A stretch of 64,000 nucleotides of DNA, from NCBI GenBank assembly GCA_965242665.1, contig OZ251484.1:2170001-2234000 (forward strand), written 5' to 3'. The notes under the pieces are model-generated. The model worked only from the letters and a program-made list of their open reading frames with translations. It made no database searches and had not been told where the DNA came from. Origin of the DNA: VXLM01 sp965242665. Lineage in GTDB: Bacteria; Chloroflexota; Dehalococcoidia; Lucifugimonadales; VXLM01. Below, piece by piece: positions 15,832 to 24,145 of this stretch. Position numbers and translations under genes: made by a program. Position 1 is the stretch's first letter; the number at the start of each line of letters is the position of its first letter.

Positions 15832-16497
15832 ATGTACGACAGGTTGATCGAAATCTACGAGCGGTTGGCGGAGCGGTACGGCGGCCAGGAGTGGTGGCCG
15901 GCGGAGTCGCGGTTCGAGGTGATGGTAGGCGCGATTCTCGTGCAGAACACTGCGTGGGGGAACGCCGAGAAGGCGATTCGCGCGCTCTCCGATGCGGGGC
16001 TGCTCTCGCCAGAGGGGTTGAGGAGCGCGGACGAGGGGGAGATCGCGCAGCTCGTCCGCTCGTCGGGCTATTACCGGTCGAAGGCGAGGAAGCTCAAGGC
16101 ACTCGTAGCGTGGCTGGGGGAGAGAGAGGACGACATCGACGGTCTGATGTCGTCCGAGCCGGCCGCGCTGCGCGAGGAGTTGCTGGGGGTGCACGGCATC
16201 GGGGAGGAGACGGCCGACGACATTCTGTTGTACGCGTTGGACATTCCTGTCTTCGTGGTCGACTCGTACACGAGGCGTTTGGTCTATCGGCTCGGACTCG
16301 GTCCGGAGACTGGGGCGTACTCTCTGTATCAGCGGCTGTTCACCGAGCATCTGCCCGAGGATGCGGCGTTGTTCAACGAATATCACGCGCTGGTCGTCAC
16401 GCACTGCGTGTCCGTCTGCAAGAAGGAGCCTGCTTGCGGAGAGTGCTGCCTGCTGTCGGTATGTCCGACGGGCCAGGCGCGGACGGGAGCGGGTTAG
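15832..16497 (+). CDS. EndoIII-like HhH-GPD DNA glycosylase with Fe-S loop
   Basis: A 221-residue base-excision-repair glycosylase of the endonuclease III/MagIII group. Motifs: VMVGAILVQNTAW helix, the helix-hairpin-helix LLGVHGIGEETADDILLYA (about 122-140), VVDSYTRR with the catalytic Asp, and a C-terminal Cys set C-x5-C-x2-C-x5-C (CKKEPACGECCLLSVC) for a [4Fe-4S] cluster. The Lys of bifunctional EndoIII in the hairpin is replaced by Glu (GIGEETA), which points to a monofunctional glycosylase, perhaps for alkylated or mismatched bases. ATG 15832 or GTG 15826 are both possible starts. It stands alone, convergent with the next gene. Confidence 0.85.
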   Translation: MYDRLIEIYERLAERYGGQEWWPAESRFEVMVGAILVQNTAWGNAEKAIRALSDAGLLSPEGLRSADEGEIAQLVRSSGYYRSKARKLKALVAWLGEREDDIDGLMSSEPAALREELLGVHGIGEETADDILLYALDIPVFVVDSYTRRLVYRLGLGPETGAYSLYQRLFTEHLPEDAALFNEYHALVVTHCVSVCKKEPACGECCLLSVCPTGQARTGAG

Positions 16498-16579
16498 CTG
16501 GTGCCGTTTGATTCGTCGCTGCGGGTTGCTCTCAGACCGTAAACTCCCCGTCGTCATTCATGTCATCGGGCGCGTCTGC

Positions 16580-19500
16580 CTAGCCGTCCGAATCGGCGTC
16601 GACCGCGGTTACGGTGTAAGTGCCGACGCTTCCCCGTGCGCCATCTATCGCAAGGTAGAAGGGTCCGGAAGTTGGCGCTGTCAATTCGCCGATCACGGTC
16701 TGGTGTCCTCGTACTCGGCCATCCAAAGACAGGTGCCCATACTCAGAATCAAAATAATGAGGAACTCCGTCAGCGGTGTACAGATGAAGATGGTGGTACT
16801 TGAGTGTTCCTGGCTCGATCACTACGCGGTAACTCTCGCCTCCTACGGCCTGGAATTGGAAGTAGTCGAAGTCGAAATCGCCGTCGACTGTGCCCTGGAC
16901 AACCTCTCCCAACGATATATTGGTGGCTGTCGCTATGGTATCGCCGTGGTCGTCTTCGATTGGGTCGACCGAAGTGATGGTGAGGATGTAGTCCCCGGTC
17001 TTGCCGCCGAAGTTCTGTACGGCAAAGTAGTACTCGTCGGAGCTTGGCGCTATCCAGAGTATCCGCGGACCGGTAGGGATCATCTCGCGGGCCTTCCAAT
17101 GCTGATTCTCTCCAGTCGTTCCGTCCGGTGCGAACAGTGCGATACTGGTAGATTGGAGGGTATCGTGGGTGACGGTCATTCGATATCTCTGACCTTCTTC
17201 CGCACGGAAGCGGAAATAGTCGAAATCCAAAATGTAGTCCAGGGCGCCCTCGACGGATTCTCCGACCGCTATTTCGGTAGCCAGCCCCGCTTCGTCGCCG
17301 TGGTCGTCGTCGAACGCGACCTCCTCGAACGCAAAAGTCCCGCCGTGCAGTCTTTGGTACAGGTCACGGAACTCTTCCTTCTTGTCGGCCGGTGCATGCT
17401 TCAGAAAGACCCGATATATGTCCTCTTCAACTTCGGCGTCAATCCGGTGTGTCTGCTTGTGTCTCCGCAACTCCGAAAGATGCAGCTCTCTCAAGGCCGA
17501 AGACAGGGCTTCTTCACCTACCAACCCGTATACATTCCAGAGGAAGTTCTCGCCCATACGGTAGCGGCATATATTCAAGCCACTGAGGTTATTCGACCAT
17601 CTGTTCCGTATGGTAAGTTCGAGGTGTTGTATATTCTCTACGCTGAGGCCATCAGTACAAATCTGTGCTTCCGCCATTACGTTGGCTTGAATGGTGGACA
17701 GGTCTTGATCCAATGTTCGATAGTTGAAGTACCGCTCCATGAATTCAGCAGATCCTTCCGTAATCCACCTTGGTCCGGTAGAAGCAGCAGTAAAGTAGAA
17801 ATGAGCTATCTCGTGAACCAGAGAACCTACTGATACTGTGCCTTCTGACCTAATTAGATCCACACGCCAGTTCCCATGTGACGAACGAAGGGCATTCCCA
17901 GTAGTATAGACACTGTCAATTACATGGATGATGATGTCGGTTGTGGGAAATGGCGCGCCGAGAAATTCTTCATAGATACGGACTGCGCCTTCTATGATGG
18001 ACAGGAGATCCTCGTCTGGCGGAAAGGGGGCAGTCTGAATGATATAGATGTTGACGTCGCCTGCAAGAGGCAAGGAGATCGTCTTCGTTTGTATGAAGCG
18101 AGAATCAAGCAGATCCTGGTACAACTGCGGGGCAATTTCCACGATATCGCATAGGATGACCAAGAAGGCAGATTCTTCGTTGTCTAGCCCGTCATCGAAC
18201 CAAGGTTGGCTAGTCAGTTGTCGAAGTGTATCACCTTTGTGTGAGACACACCATAGACTCTCGATGACATGGAGGTGTATGAGATCTCTTGTTCCATCGT
18301 TCACGGATGAGGTTAGCCGCCATGCCAAGTCTGTATCTATTTCTGCGATACTGCTCAATCCATGAAGGGCTTGGACGTGCAAATATCCTTCGGTAATGGT
18401 GTTGGCGAACAAGGGAAGATTTACGGCCATTCTTGCCAACTCAGCGTCTGTATGCGCGATAGAATTTAGCGCCCACAATGCCTCCGACTCATAGTAAGCG
18501 ATGTCGTCGATGAACCAAGGAAGCTCCACCACCGTCTTGGCCAACTCGATATCATTGGACGCGATATAGTACAGATTTTGTAGAGCCTCTTTCTCGGCCT
18601 CACTGATGTCGTCAATGAACCAGGGGAGTTTTGCGACCATTCTTGCCAACTCAAAGTCATTGATCGGGATATTGACCAGGCTCTCGAGAGCCGATCTCTC
18701 ATCCTCTGTCATACCGTCATCGATCCAGGAAAGACCTACTATCGTCTTTGTCAACTCCGTATCCTGGGACCCGTCACTGGACCGGAAGGTGTACAGGAGT
18801 TGTAGAGCCTCTTTCTCGGCCTCACTGATGTCGTCAATGAACCATGGTAGGTTTGCGACCATTCTTGCCAACTCAACATTCCCAAACGCTGCTGTGTCGG
18901 CAAGATCGGCAAGGGCCCATCGCTCATCTTCTGTCACGTCATCGGTGAACCATGGGAGATTTGCGACCATTCTTGCTAACTCAACGTTCCCAGACGCTGC
19001 TGTGTCGGCTAGACCGGTAAGGACCCATAGTTCATCTTCTGTCACGTCATCGGTGAACCATGGGAGATTTGCAACCATTCTTGCTAACTCAATATCCTCG
19101 GACGCAATGCGCCCCACATCGCTCAGTGCAGTCCACTCTATTTCGTTTACACCATCCGCTATCCACGGCATCCGTGTGAGTGTCTCGGCGATACTGGGAT
19201 CTATGAGCCACATGTCGACAATTAGCTCTGCTACCCAGAAGTGAGATGTGTCCGGAGGGTTCCCAAACCATGAAATGAGCATGGATAGTTGCGAGGCCGC
19301 GATCTCCCGAGCGGTTGGGGTAGGGGTGCTGGTGGGCGGGACTGGCGTCGGCGTGTTGGTAGGGGGTACAGGTGTCGGCGTGTTTGTAGGCGGTACGGGC
19401 GTGGCGGTCGGCGACGGGGATGGCGTGTTCGTAGGCGGTACAGGTGTAGCGGTCGGTGTGGGAGACGGCGTGTTTGTAGGCGGTACGGGCGTGGCGGTCG

Positions 19501-19630
19501 GCGACGGCGTTGGGGTCGGGGGGACGGGATCGTCTCCACAGGCGATCGCTGCCGCTGCGATGCCTACGGCGAATAGGCACGCCCAGAGGATGGACGGATG
19601 TCTCGATGGGCTGTTTGCAGGTCTCGGCAT
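16580..19630 (-). CDS. Multidomain HExxH lipoprotein with helical repeats and PPC domains
   Basis: 1016 residues. A signal peptide ends in the lipobox AAIACGDD. Next come a Pro/Thr linker of PVPPTNTPTP-type repeats (to about 115) and seven to nine helical repeats of about 36-38 residues (ELARMVANLPWFTDDVTEDE type, about 160-430). A gluzincin-like region follows with HEIAH (606-610) and a downstream TEGSAEF whose Glu could be the third zinc ligand. Two PPC-type domains, each opening DDHGD, close the protein (about 780-1010). It should be a surface-anchored metallopeptidase. ATG 19630 is preferred over the in-frame ATG at 19669 because a TACAAT -10-like element (19660-19665) lies between them. 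The whole combination is unfamiliar to me. Confidence 0.8.
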   Translation of the reverse strand: MPRPANSPSRHPSILWACLFAVGIAAAAIACGDDPVPPTPTPSPTATPVPPTNTPSPTPTATPVPPTNTPSPSPTATPVPPTNTPTPVPPTNTPTPVPPTSTPTPTAREIAASQLSMLISWFGNPPDTSHFWVAELIVDMWLIDPSIAETLTRMPWIADGVNEIEWTALSDVGRIASEDIELARMVANLPWFTDDVTEDELWVLTGLADTAASGNVELARMVANLPWFTDDVTEDERWALADLADTAAFGNVELARMVANLPWFIDDISEAEKEALQLLYTFRSSDGSQDTELTKTIVGLSWIDDGMTEDERSALESLVNIPINDFELARMVAKLPWFIDDISEAEKEALQNLYYIASNDIELAKTVVELPWFIDDIAYYESEALWALNSIAHTDAELARMAVNLPLFANTITEGYLHVQALHGLSSIAEIDTDLAWRLTSSVNDGTRDLIHLHVIESLWCVSHKGDTLRQLTSQPWFDDGLDNEESAFLVILCDIVEIAPQLYQDLLDSRFIQTKTISLPLAGDVNIYIIQTAPFPPDEDLLSIIEGAVRIYEEFLGAPFPTTDIIIHVIDSVYTTGNALRSSHGNWRVDLIRSEGTVSVGSLVHEIAHFYFTAASTGPRWITEGSAEFMERYFNYRTLDQDLSTIQANVMAEAQICTDGLSVENIQHLELTIRNRWSNNLSGLNICRYRMGENFLWNVYGLVGEEALSSALRELHLSELRRHKQTHRIDAEVEEDIYRVFLKHAPADKKEEFRDLYQRLHGGTFAFEEVAFDDDHGDEAGLATEIAVGESVEGALDYILDFDYFRFRAEEGQRYRMTVTHDTLQSTSIALFAPDGTTGENQHWKAREMIPTGPRILWIAPSSDEYYFAVQNFGGKTGDYILTITSVDPIEDDHGDTIATATNISLGEVVQGTVDGDFDFDYFQFQAVGGESYRVVIEPGTLKYHHLHLYTADGVPHYFDSEYGHLSLDGRVRGHQTVIGELTAPTSGPFYLAIDGARGSVGTYTVTAVDADSDG

Positions 19631-19830
19631 GTTGTGCTTGGGGAGTTCGAGTTCTGTAGATTGTACCATATCGGATCGATGCCGGGTTCTCCCAGGGCGC
19701 GGCGACGCTGGAATGCGCGCTGCTTCCGCCCGGTTTTACCGGTAGGGGTTATCCTTGGACCACGGCAGATTGGACGTATCGGTTGGAGTTACCTGCCGAT
19801 ATATTAGACGGAACGCTCTCGCTAGGGGGA

Positions 19831-19859
19831 TTGTCGTTATGTTCCCAATGTGGTATGAT
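19831..19859 (+). promoter_or_regulatory. Promoter of NHL-repeat gene
   Basis: TTGTCG (19831-19836), 17-nt spacer, TATGAT (19854-19859), about 40 nt before ATG 19900. Confidence 0.55.
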
Positions 19860-19899
19860 GAGGGGGCGGGCGCGTGTGTCCACACCCGTATAGAAACAA

Positions 19900-20964
19900 A
19901 TGAGTCCGTTCAATCAAATGACTACTACCGCAACCGATACTATCACGTTGGAATACATCAAGACCGTTGGCATCACGAACAACGGGGACAACGGGCGCGG
20001 CTTTGCGAATCCGTACAGCATCGCCATCAGCAGGGACGGGCGAATCTACGTGCTCAACCGCTGCGACCCCGTGCGCGCGAAGGCCATCAGAATCGGAGTG
20101 CAGGACTTCGACGAGAACTTTCTCTTCGAGTTTAGCGAGGGGTACGGCGGCGGTCCGGGGCAGTTCGTCCTTCCGGTCGCCATGGCGTTCGACAGCGGCG
20201 ACCTGCTGTACATTACGGACGAGTTCAACCATCGCGTCGTGATATACGACTCGGAAGGGAAGTTCATCGACCAGTGGGGGGAGCATGGACGGAGTCCGGG
20301 GCAGCTCGACGGGCCGGCCGGGATCGCGATCGACTCGCAGGACAATGTCTATATCGCCGATCAGCACAGCCACAGCATCAGCAAGTTCACTTCCGACGGG
20401 CGGTTCATCATGAGGTTTGGTCGCGAGGAAGACGTGACTCCTCGGCATAGCCTCTACCAGCCTTGGGGGCTCACCGTCGATGCAGACGACAACGTCTACG
20501 TCGCTGATTGGAATCACAATGCGGTCAAGAAGTTTTCGTCGGAGGGGAGGCATATGCAAACGCATGGGGGGCTTCGGAATCTCTTGTTCCGCCGCCCGTC
20601 CGATGTTGCGCTCGATTCGGAAGGCTACATCTACGTTACCGACTGGGGCAACGAGCGTTTGCGCGTTCTGTCTCCTGACGGGCAGCTCGTTGCGACGGAG
20701 CGCGGACGCGCGACGTTGTCTCAGTGGGCGATCGAGTTCTTCGAGTCCAATCCCGACGAGTCGGCAACGCGGGAGGTCGCGAACCTCGCTCCGGAGCTTC
20801 CTCCGCATCTGGCCAACGACCCGTACCATGTTTCGTCTCAGACCGAGCCGTACTTTTGGGGGCCTGTGGCGGTGACCGTCGACGATCAGGATCGCGTATA
20901 CGTGGTGGAGAGCAATCGGCACCGCTTCCAGGTATTCGAGCGGTCTCGAAATGGCGGGGGATGA
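19900..20964 (+). CDS. NHL-repeat beta-propeller protein
   Basis: 354 residues with no signal peptide or membrane segment. At least five NHL-type repeats are visible by the pattern P-x-x-[IV]A-[IV]D..G.[IV]YV.D..N.R[IV].[KV][FY]: PYSIAISRDGRIYVLNR, MAFDSGDLLYITDEFNHRVV, IAIDSQDNVYIADQHSHSI, LTVDADDNVYVADWNHNAV and VALDSEGYIYVTDWGNERL. A sixth, VTVDDQDRVYVVESNRHRF, follows a 50-residue insertion (about 265-310). NHL propellers act as binding platforms or, in peptidyl-hydroxyglycine lyase relatives, as enzymes; nothing here fixes the role. ATG 19900 and 19918 are both possible starts. It is followed by an amidohydrolase on the same strand after 194 nt. Confidence 0.85.
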   Translation: MSPFNQMTTTATDTITLEYIKTVGITNNGDNGRGFANPYSIAISRDGRIYVLNRCDPVRAKAIRIGVQDFDENFLFEFSEGYGGGPGQFVLPVAMAFDSGDLLYITDEFNHRVVIYDSEGKFIDQWGEHGRSPGQLDGPAGIAIDSQDNVYIADQHSHSISKFTSDGRFIMRFGREEDVTPRHSLYQPWGLTVDADDNVYVADWNHNAVKKFSSEGRHMQTHGGLRNLLFRRPSDVALDSEGYIYVTDWGNERLRVLSPDGQLVATERGRATLSQWAIEFFESNPDESATREVANLAPELPPHLANDPYHVSSQTEPYFWGPVAVTVDDQDRVYVVESNRHRFQVFERSRNGGG

Positions 20965-21057
20965 ATGCGCTCCCGCATGGTGAGGGTTGCAGTCGTTCCG
21001 TTTCGGCCCGATCCGCAAGGCGTGCGTCTGCCTCCTATCCACGTTGTTGGCGCGGCG

Positions 21058-21086
21058 TAGTCGAAACTCCCGCGCCGTGGTACAAT
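21058..21086 (+). promoter_or_regulatory. Possible promoter of amidohydrolase gene
   Basis: TAGTCG (21058-21063), 17-nt spacer, TACAAT (21081-21086), about 70 nt before ATG 21159. The -35 is weak. Confidence 0.4.
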
Positions 21087-21158
21087 TGGCGCGTACTCCC
21101 GCGCGGTACGTGCGCTGGGTATGGACGCAAGCTTCAATAGAGTTTCCGAGGAGAAATC

Positions 21159-21962
21159 ATGACCTGGATCGATGCACACATTCACCTTTGGACTTCCGAC
21201 GTCGGCAGATACCCTCTTGCAGGGGGGCAGACCGCGGCGGACTTGGATCCGCCCGACTTCACGCCTGAGATGTATCTGCGCCATGCGCGTCCGTCTGGGA
21301 TCGGCAAGGTCGTCATCGTCCAGACGGGGTATCATCAGTTCGACAACAGCTACGCCATCGACACAGTACGCCGCTTCCCCGACGTGTTCAGCGTCATTGG
21401 CATCGTCGACGAGACGAAGGCCACTGTGCGGGAAGACATGGAGGCGTTGCGGGAGCAGGGGGTGCGGGGGTTCCGCATCGGCGTCGACTACGACGGGCCG
21501 CAGTGGGATCGGCTGTTCGAGGCTGCCGCGAAGACCGGACAGGCGATGTGCCCGATCACGCATCCGGTCGGTGCGCCGGCTATTGCGCGCATGGCGGCCA
21601 AGCACCAGGACACCACCGTCGTCGTCGATCACATGACGCGCATAGGAGAGATGGAACCGATCGACGACGCCCACATCCACCAGTTGATCGACATTGCCGC
21701 GCTGCCCAATACCAACGTGAAGATATCGCGCTTGCATGCGCTCGGGGACGGGCCGCCGCACGACGACCTCGTCTCCATGATCGCGCGCGTCATCGACGCA
21801 TTCGGTCCGGAGCGGTGCATGTGGGGCAGCGACTCGCCCTATCAGGTGGTCAAGGAAACGATGGAGGATTCGATATCCGTCGTCCGGGACAAGCTGGGGC
21901 TCTCGGAGTCGGACCGCGATCAAATCTTGCGCGGGACTGCAGAGCGCCTGTTCTTCAGTTGA
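21159..21962 (+). CDS. Amidohydrolase-related (Amidohydro_2) TIM-barrel protein
   Basis: 267 residues of the amidohydrolase_2 (COG3618-like) family, metal-dependent hydrolases/decarboxylases that include lactonases acting on sugar lactones or dicarboxylates. Motifs: DAHIHLW at residues 5-11 (metal-binding H-x-H), VVIVQTGYHQFDN, GFRIGVDYDG, the strand VVVDHMTR with the third His, NVKISRLHAL, and MWGSDSPYQ carrying the catalytic Asp. GGAGAAATC precedes ATG 21159. The two following genes run convergently. Substrate is unknown; lactone hydrolysis is the commonest activity of close relatives. Confidence 0.88.
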   Translation: MTWIDAHIHLWTSDVGRYPLAGGQTAADLDPPDFTPEMYLRHARPSGIGKVVIVQTGYHQFDNSYAIDTVRRFPDVFSVIGIVDETKATVREDMEALREQGVRGFRIGVDYDGPQWDRLFEAAAKTGQAMCPITHPVGAPAIARMAAKHQDTTVVVDHMTRIGEMEPIDDAHIHQLIDIAALPNTNVKISRLHALGDGPPHDDLVSMIARVIDAFGPERCMWGSDSPYQVVKETMEDSISVVRDKLGLSESDRDQILRGTAERLFFS

Positions 21963-21981
21963 CGAGGCGAAAACGTCCTCT

Positions 21982-22467
21982 TCACCGCATCCACTCATGA
22001 GCCAAGCGCGGGTAGCCTTCTACCATCTTGGCGAGGTCTGCGCTGGGTACGTAGACGAACTTTCCGGTGGCTTCCGCCGCCGCGCTGCCGTCCGGCAGCA
22101 GTACCTTTGCGCGCGCAGTGACGATCTGCCGCTTGGTTTCGAGGTGTTCTCCGACGACCGTCACTTTCTGCCCGATGCACACCGGCTTGCGAAACCGCAC
22201 TTCCATTCCCGCCGTCATCGTCCAACGGTCGTTCGTCACCAGAGAGATGCGGCTCATAACCTCGTCCATCAATGCGGTGATGACGCCGCCGTGCAGATAT
22301 CCGGGAAATCCTTGGTATTCTTCCCGTGCCGTGAAGCGCGTTACGATCCGTTCGCCGTCTCGTTCGAAGCGGAGGCGGAGGCCGAATGGGTTGCGCGGCC
22401 CGCAGGCGAAGCACAACCCATAATCCGTCTCATCGTTCAAGGCTCGGGGGAGAGTCCGATTCGTCAT
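21982..22467 (-). CDS. PaaI-like hotdog-fold thioesterase
   Basis: A 161-residue acyl-CoA thioesterase of the PaaI/YiiD-like hotdog group. Visible signatures are CFACGPRNPFGL near residue 19, the GYLHGGVITALMDEVM segment (HGG turn plus catalytic Asp/Glu helix), and the strands MEVRFRKPVCIGQKVTVVG and ARAKVLLPDGSAAAEATGKFVYV. It lies 13 nt downstream of an SRPBCC gene on the same strand and is probably cotranscribed. It would hydrolyse a small or aromatic acyl-CoA; the exact substrate cannot be told. It ends 19 nt from the convergent amidohydrolase. Confidence 0.9.
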   Translation of the reverse strand: MTNRTLPRALNDETDYGLCFACGPRNPFGLRLRFERDGERIVTRFTAREEYQGFPGYLHGGVITALMDEVMSRISLVTNDRWTMTAGMEVRFRKPVCIGQKVTVVGEHLETKRQIVTARAKVLLPDGSAAAEATGKFVYVPSADLAKMVEGYPRLAHEWMR

Positions 22468-22480
22468 CGTTGCACCGTGT

Positions 22481-22918
22481 TCACAGGCCCGACTCGAGGA
22501 TTTCCTTCAACTTTGCGGAGTTTGCCAGTGTCTCTTGGCGGATGATCTGCTCGATGAGCGGCCCCGCCAGTCCAAGCGCGCCGTTCGGCTTGCCCGATAC
22601 CGAGAAGGTGACGACGGCCCCGGAGTCCTGCGATGCGACATCGACCGCCGCACTCATGGATACTGGGCCGGATACCGATGTGAATGCGAACCGGTGATTT
22701 TCCACGAACTCCGTCGTCTCGAATATGATGGTCAGGGTTCGTCCCAGGAGCTTCCGGCGAACTTCGATCGTCGCGTCCGGCCCCGCCGGAAGTTCGCCGA
22801 TTACGGACGCATCGACGACTCCTTCCTGCCAGTGCGGCATGTTTTCCGGCGCGGCAAGGTATGCGAAAACCGCGTCCGGGGGACAGTCGATGGCTACGGA
22901 GTGCTTGACGTGGATCAA
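22481..22918 (-). CDS. SRPBCC (START/Bet v1-like) family protein
   Basis: 145 residues. VKHSVAIDCPPDAVFAYLAAPENMPHW at the N-terminus is the typical SRPBCC opening (strand, then the helix ending in W). GPDATIEVRRKLLGR and VVTFSVSGKPNG form later strands, and a long amphipathic C-terminal helix (IEQIIRQETLANSAKLKEILE) closes the hydrophobic pocket. Related to CoxG/polyketide-cyclase-like proteins that bind lipids or hydrophobic ligands. The start codon is TTG 22918 with a weak purine-rich SD. A TATAAT sits on the minus strand at 22969-22974, about 50 nt upstream. Operonic with the thioesterase. Confidence 0.85.
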   Translation of the reverse strand: MIHVKHSVAIDCPPDAVFAYLAAPENMPHWQEGVVDASVIGELPAGPDATIEVRRKLLGRTLTIIFETTEFVENHRFAFTSVSGPVSMSAAVDVASQDSGAVVTFSVSGKPNGALGLAGPLIEQIIRQETLANSAKLKEILESGL

Positions 22919-22968
22919 CGGCTCGTTCTCTTCCCGTCCTCTCGGCTCGAATGGGAGTACGGTATCAG

Positions 22969-22974
22969 ATTATA
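22969..22974 (-). promoter_or_regulatory. TATAAT -10 element for SRPBCC-thioesterase pair
   Basis: A perfect TATAAT on the minus strand 50 nt before the TTG start; no clear -35 was found at 16-18 nt. Confidence 0.4.
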
Positions 22975-23067
22975 TCTGGTGCGTCTGTCGCGTGCTTCCA
23001 TACTGTCCGTCCAGAGAGGAGTGGGGTATGGCGACAAGCGCTACAACAGGATGATCATGGCCGAGGA

Positions 23068-23508
23068 CTAGCTGTTCCGCTGTCGGAACGACTGGAGTCC
23101 CCACCCGACGCCGAATCCGCCGAGAAACAGTCCTAATGCCTTCAACAACTCCAGCATGAGTTCATTTTGCTCCCGAATGACGAGTAGGACTGCGAAGCCG
23201 ACGCCCACCAAGAGGAAGACGACCCCAATGACTGCGAGTATTCTCCGAGCTTCCCTACGGTCGGAATATCCTTGGTGGGTCGTTTCTCTCTTGAGTGAAA
23301 TTATTTCCGATATGTGCTCGCTCGTAATCTTTTGGTGGAGTGGATTGCCTACGGACATCGCCGCGCCAAAGAACTGCTCCGTGGATATCCGCTCAGGAGG
23401 CGGAATCTTCCGCATGGTCTCAGAAGGATCAAGGTGTTCGCCGTCCGGGTCGTCGTACTTCGTGGCGGATTCAGGTAGATCCCGGTCGTCTTCCAAGTCT
23501 TCGCTCAT
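23068..23508 (-). CDS. Hypothetical protein with two C-terminal membrane segments
   Basis: 146 residues of no recognised family. The first 85 are acidic and polar (DLEDDRDLPE, DDPDGEHLDP) with a helical stretch HQKITSEHISEIISLKRE. Two adjacent hydrophobic segments follow, ILAVIGVVFLLVGVGFAVLLV and LLKALGLFLGGFGVGWGL, separated by a short EQNELM turn, giving a membrane hairpin with both ends on the cytoplasmic side. GAGG lies 7 nt before ATG 23508. It is 35 nt downstream of another small gene on the same strand, and both probably come from the promoter at 23865-23894. Domain layout resembles small DUF-type hairpin proteins; function unknown. Confidence 0.7.
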   Translation of the reverse strand: MSEDLEDDRDLPESATKYDDPDGEHLDPSETMRKIPPPERISTEQFFGAAMSVGNPLHQKITSEHISEIISLKRETTHQGYSDRREARRILAVIGVVFLLVGVGFAVLLVIREQNELMLELLKALGLFLGGFGVGWGLQSFRQRNS

Positions 23509-23543
23509 TGTGCATCCTCGATCAGCGAGGTCGGGAGACCGTG

Positions 23544-23837
23544 CTAGACTAGGTGGAGGAGGCTCCTCAAGTCCGAAGCCGGCTCCAAAGTGGATGAGTT
23601 TTCCAATAGTACGGAATCTACCAACTCATTTATGGACTGCGATGCCCAGGCCGCCAAGATTTCGCGGAGGAGGAAGTCGGCTTCCGTTTCGGTGATGTAT
23701 CCTTGGATCGAGGCCGAGTTCACTGCGTCGATGGCTTCGCTCAGCATTGCGTCGAGCGGCTTTGGGTTCTGGCCCAGCCATGGGAGGGCCATCGAGAGAG
23801 CCTCGCGCTTTTCCTCTGTGTCTCTTGTCGCTATCAT
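23544..23837 (-). CDS. Small helical hypothetical protein
   Basis: 97 residues, predicted all-helical and soluble (TEEKREALSMALPWLG, LDAMLSEAIDAVNSA, TETEADFLLREILAAWASQSI). No known domain is recognised. First gene of a two-gene unit with the membrane-hairpin protein 35 nt downstream. AAGGAAG precedes ATG 23837, and a good TTGACA/TAACAT promoter lies upstream, which supports it being real. The two proteins might interact, by neighbourhood only. Confidence 0.65.
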   Translation of the reverse strand: MIATRDTEEKREALSMALPWLGQNPKPLDAMLSEAIDAVNSASIQGYITETEADFLLREILAAWASQSINELVDSVLLENSSTLEPASDLRSLLHLV

Positions 23838-23864
23838 TGTCTTCCTTCAGCCTGAGAGGGGGCT

Positions 23865-23894
23865 ATGTTATCGAACTCCCGGAACCTTTGTCAA
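23865..23894 (-). promoter_or_regulatory. Promoter of the two-gene hypothetical operon
   Basis: Minus strand TTGACA (23889-23894), 18-nt spacer, TAACAT (23865-23870), 28 nt before ATG 23837. Confidence 0.6.
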
Positions 23895-24088
23895 TGCGGG
23901 CTTTTGGAAATCCTCCATGCCTTCGACGGTGGCACTCTGTTGGGGCGCGTCCAACACGGCGATCCCCGGGGCCGCGTCTGTCTTGTATAGTATACTAGCG
24001 GCCCAGCGAGTCCTTTTGCATAACGCCCGTCATTCTTTGTATGTTAACTTGACAGAGCATCGCCCAACAGCGCTGGAGGCCGGATCAA

Positions 24089-24145
24089 ATGCCGACGGTC
24101 GGCGAACTATTCATCTGTTGGGTAGAGAGCGTCGCACGTAGATGA
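24089..24145 (+). CDS. 18-codon leader ORF, copy 1
   Basis: Reads MPTVGELFICWVESVARR and stops in an ATGA overlap with the main gene start at 24142. GGAGG lies 9 nt upstream of its ATG, while the main ATG has no SD. Conserved without indels in front of the two following paralogs. Its first codons resemble the start of the M20 peptidase gene at 33309. Confidence 0.55.
   Translation: MPTVGELFICWVESVARR

Noticed and set aside
15067..16557. Minus-strand frame of 496 codons
   Set aside because: Runs antisense through the EndoIII-like gene and repeat module B; no domain.
16361..17833. Plus-strand frame of 490 codons
   Set aside because: Antisense to the HExxH lipoprotein, no start with SD, no recognisable domain.
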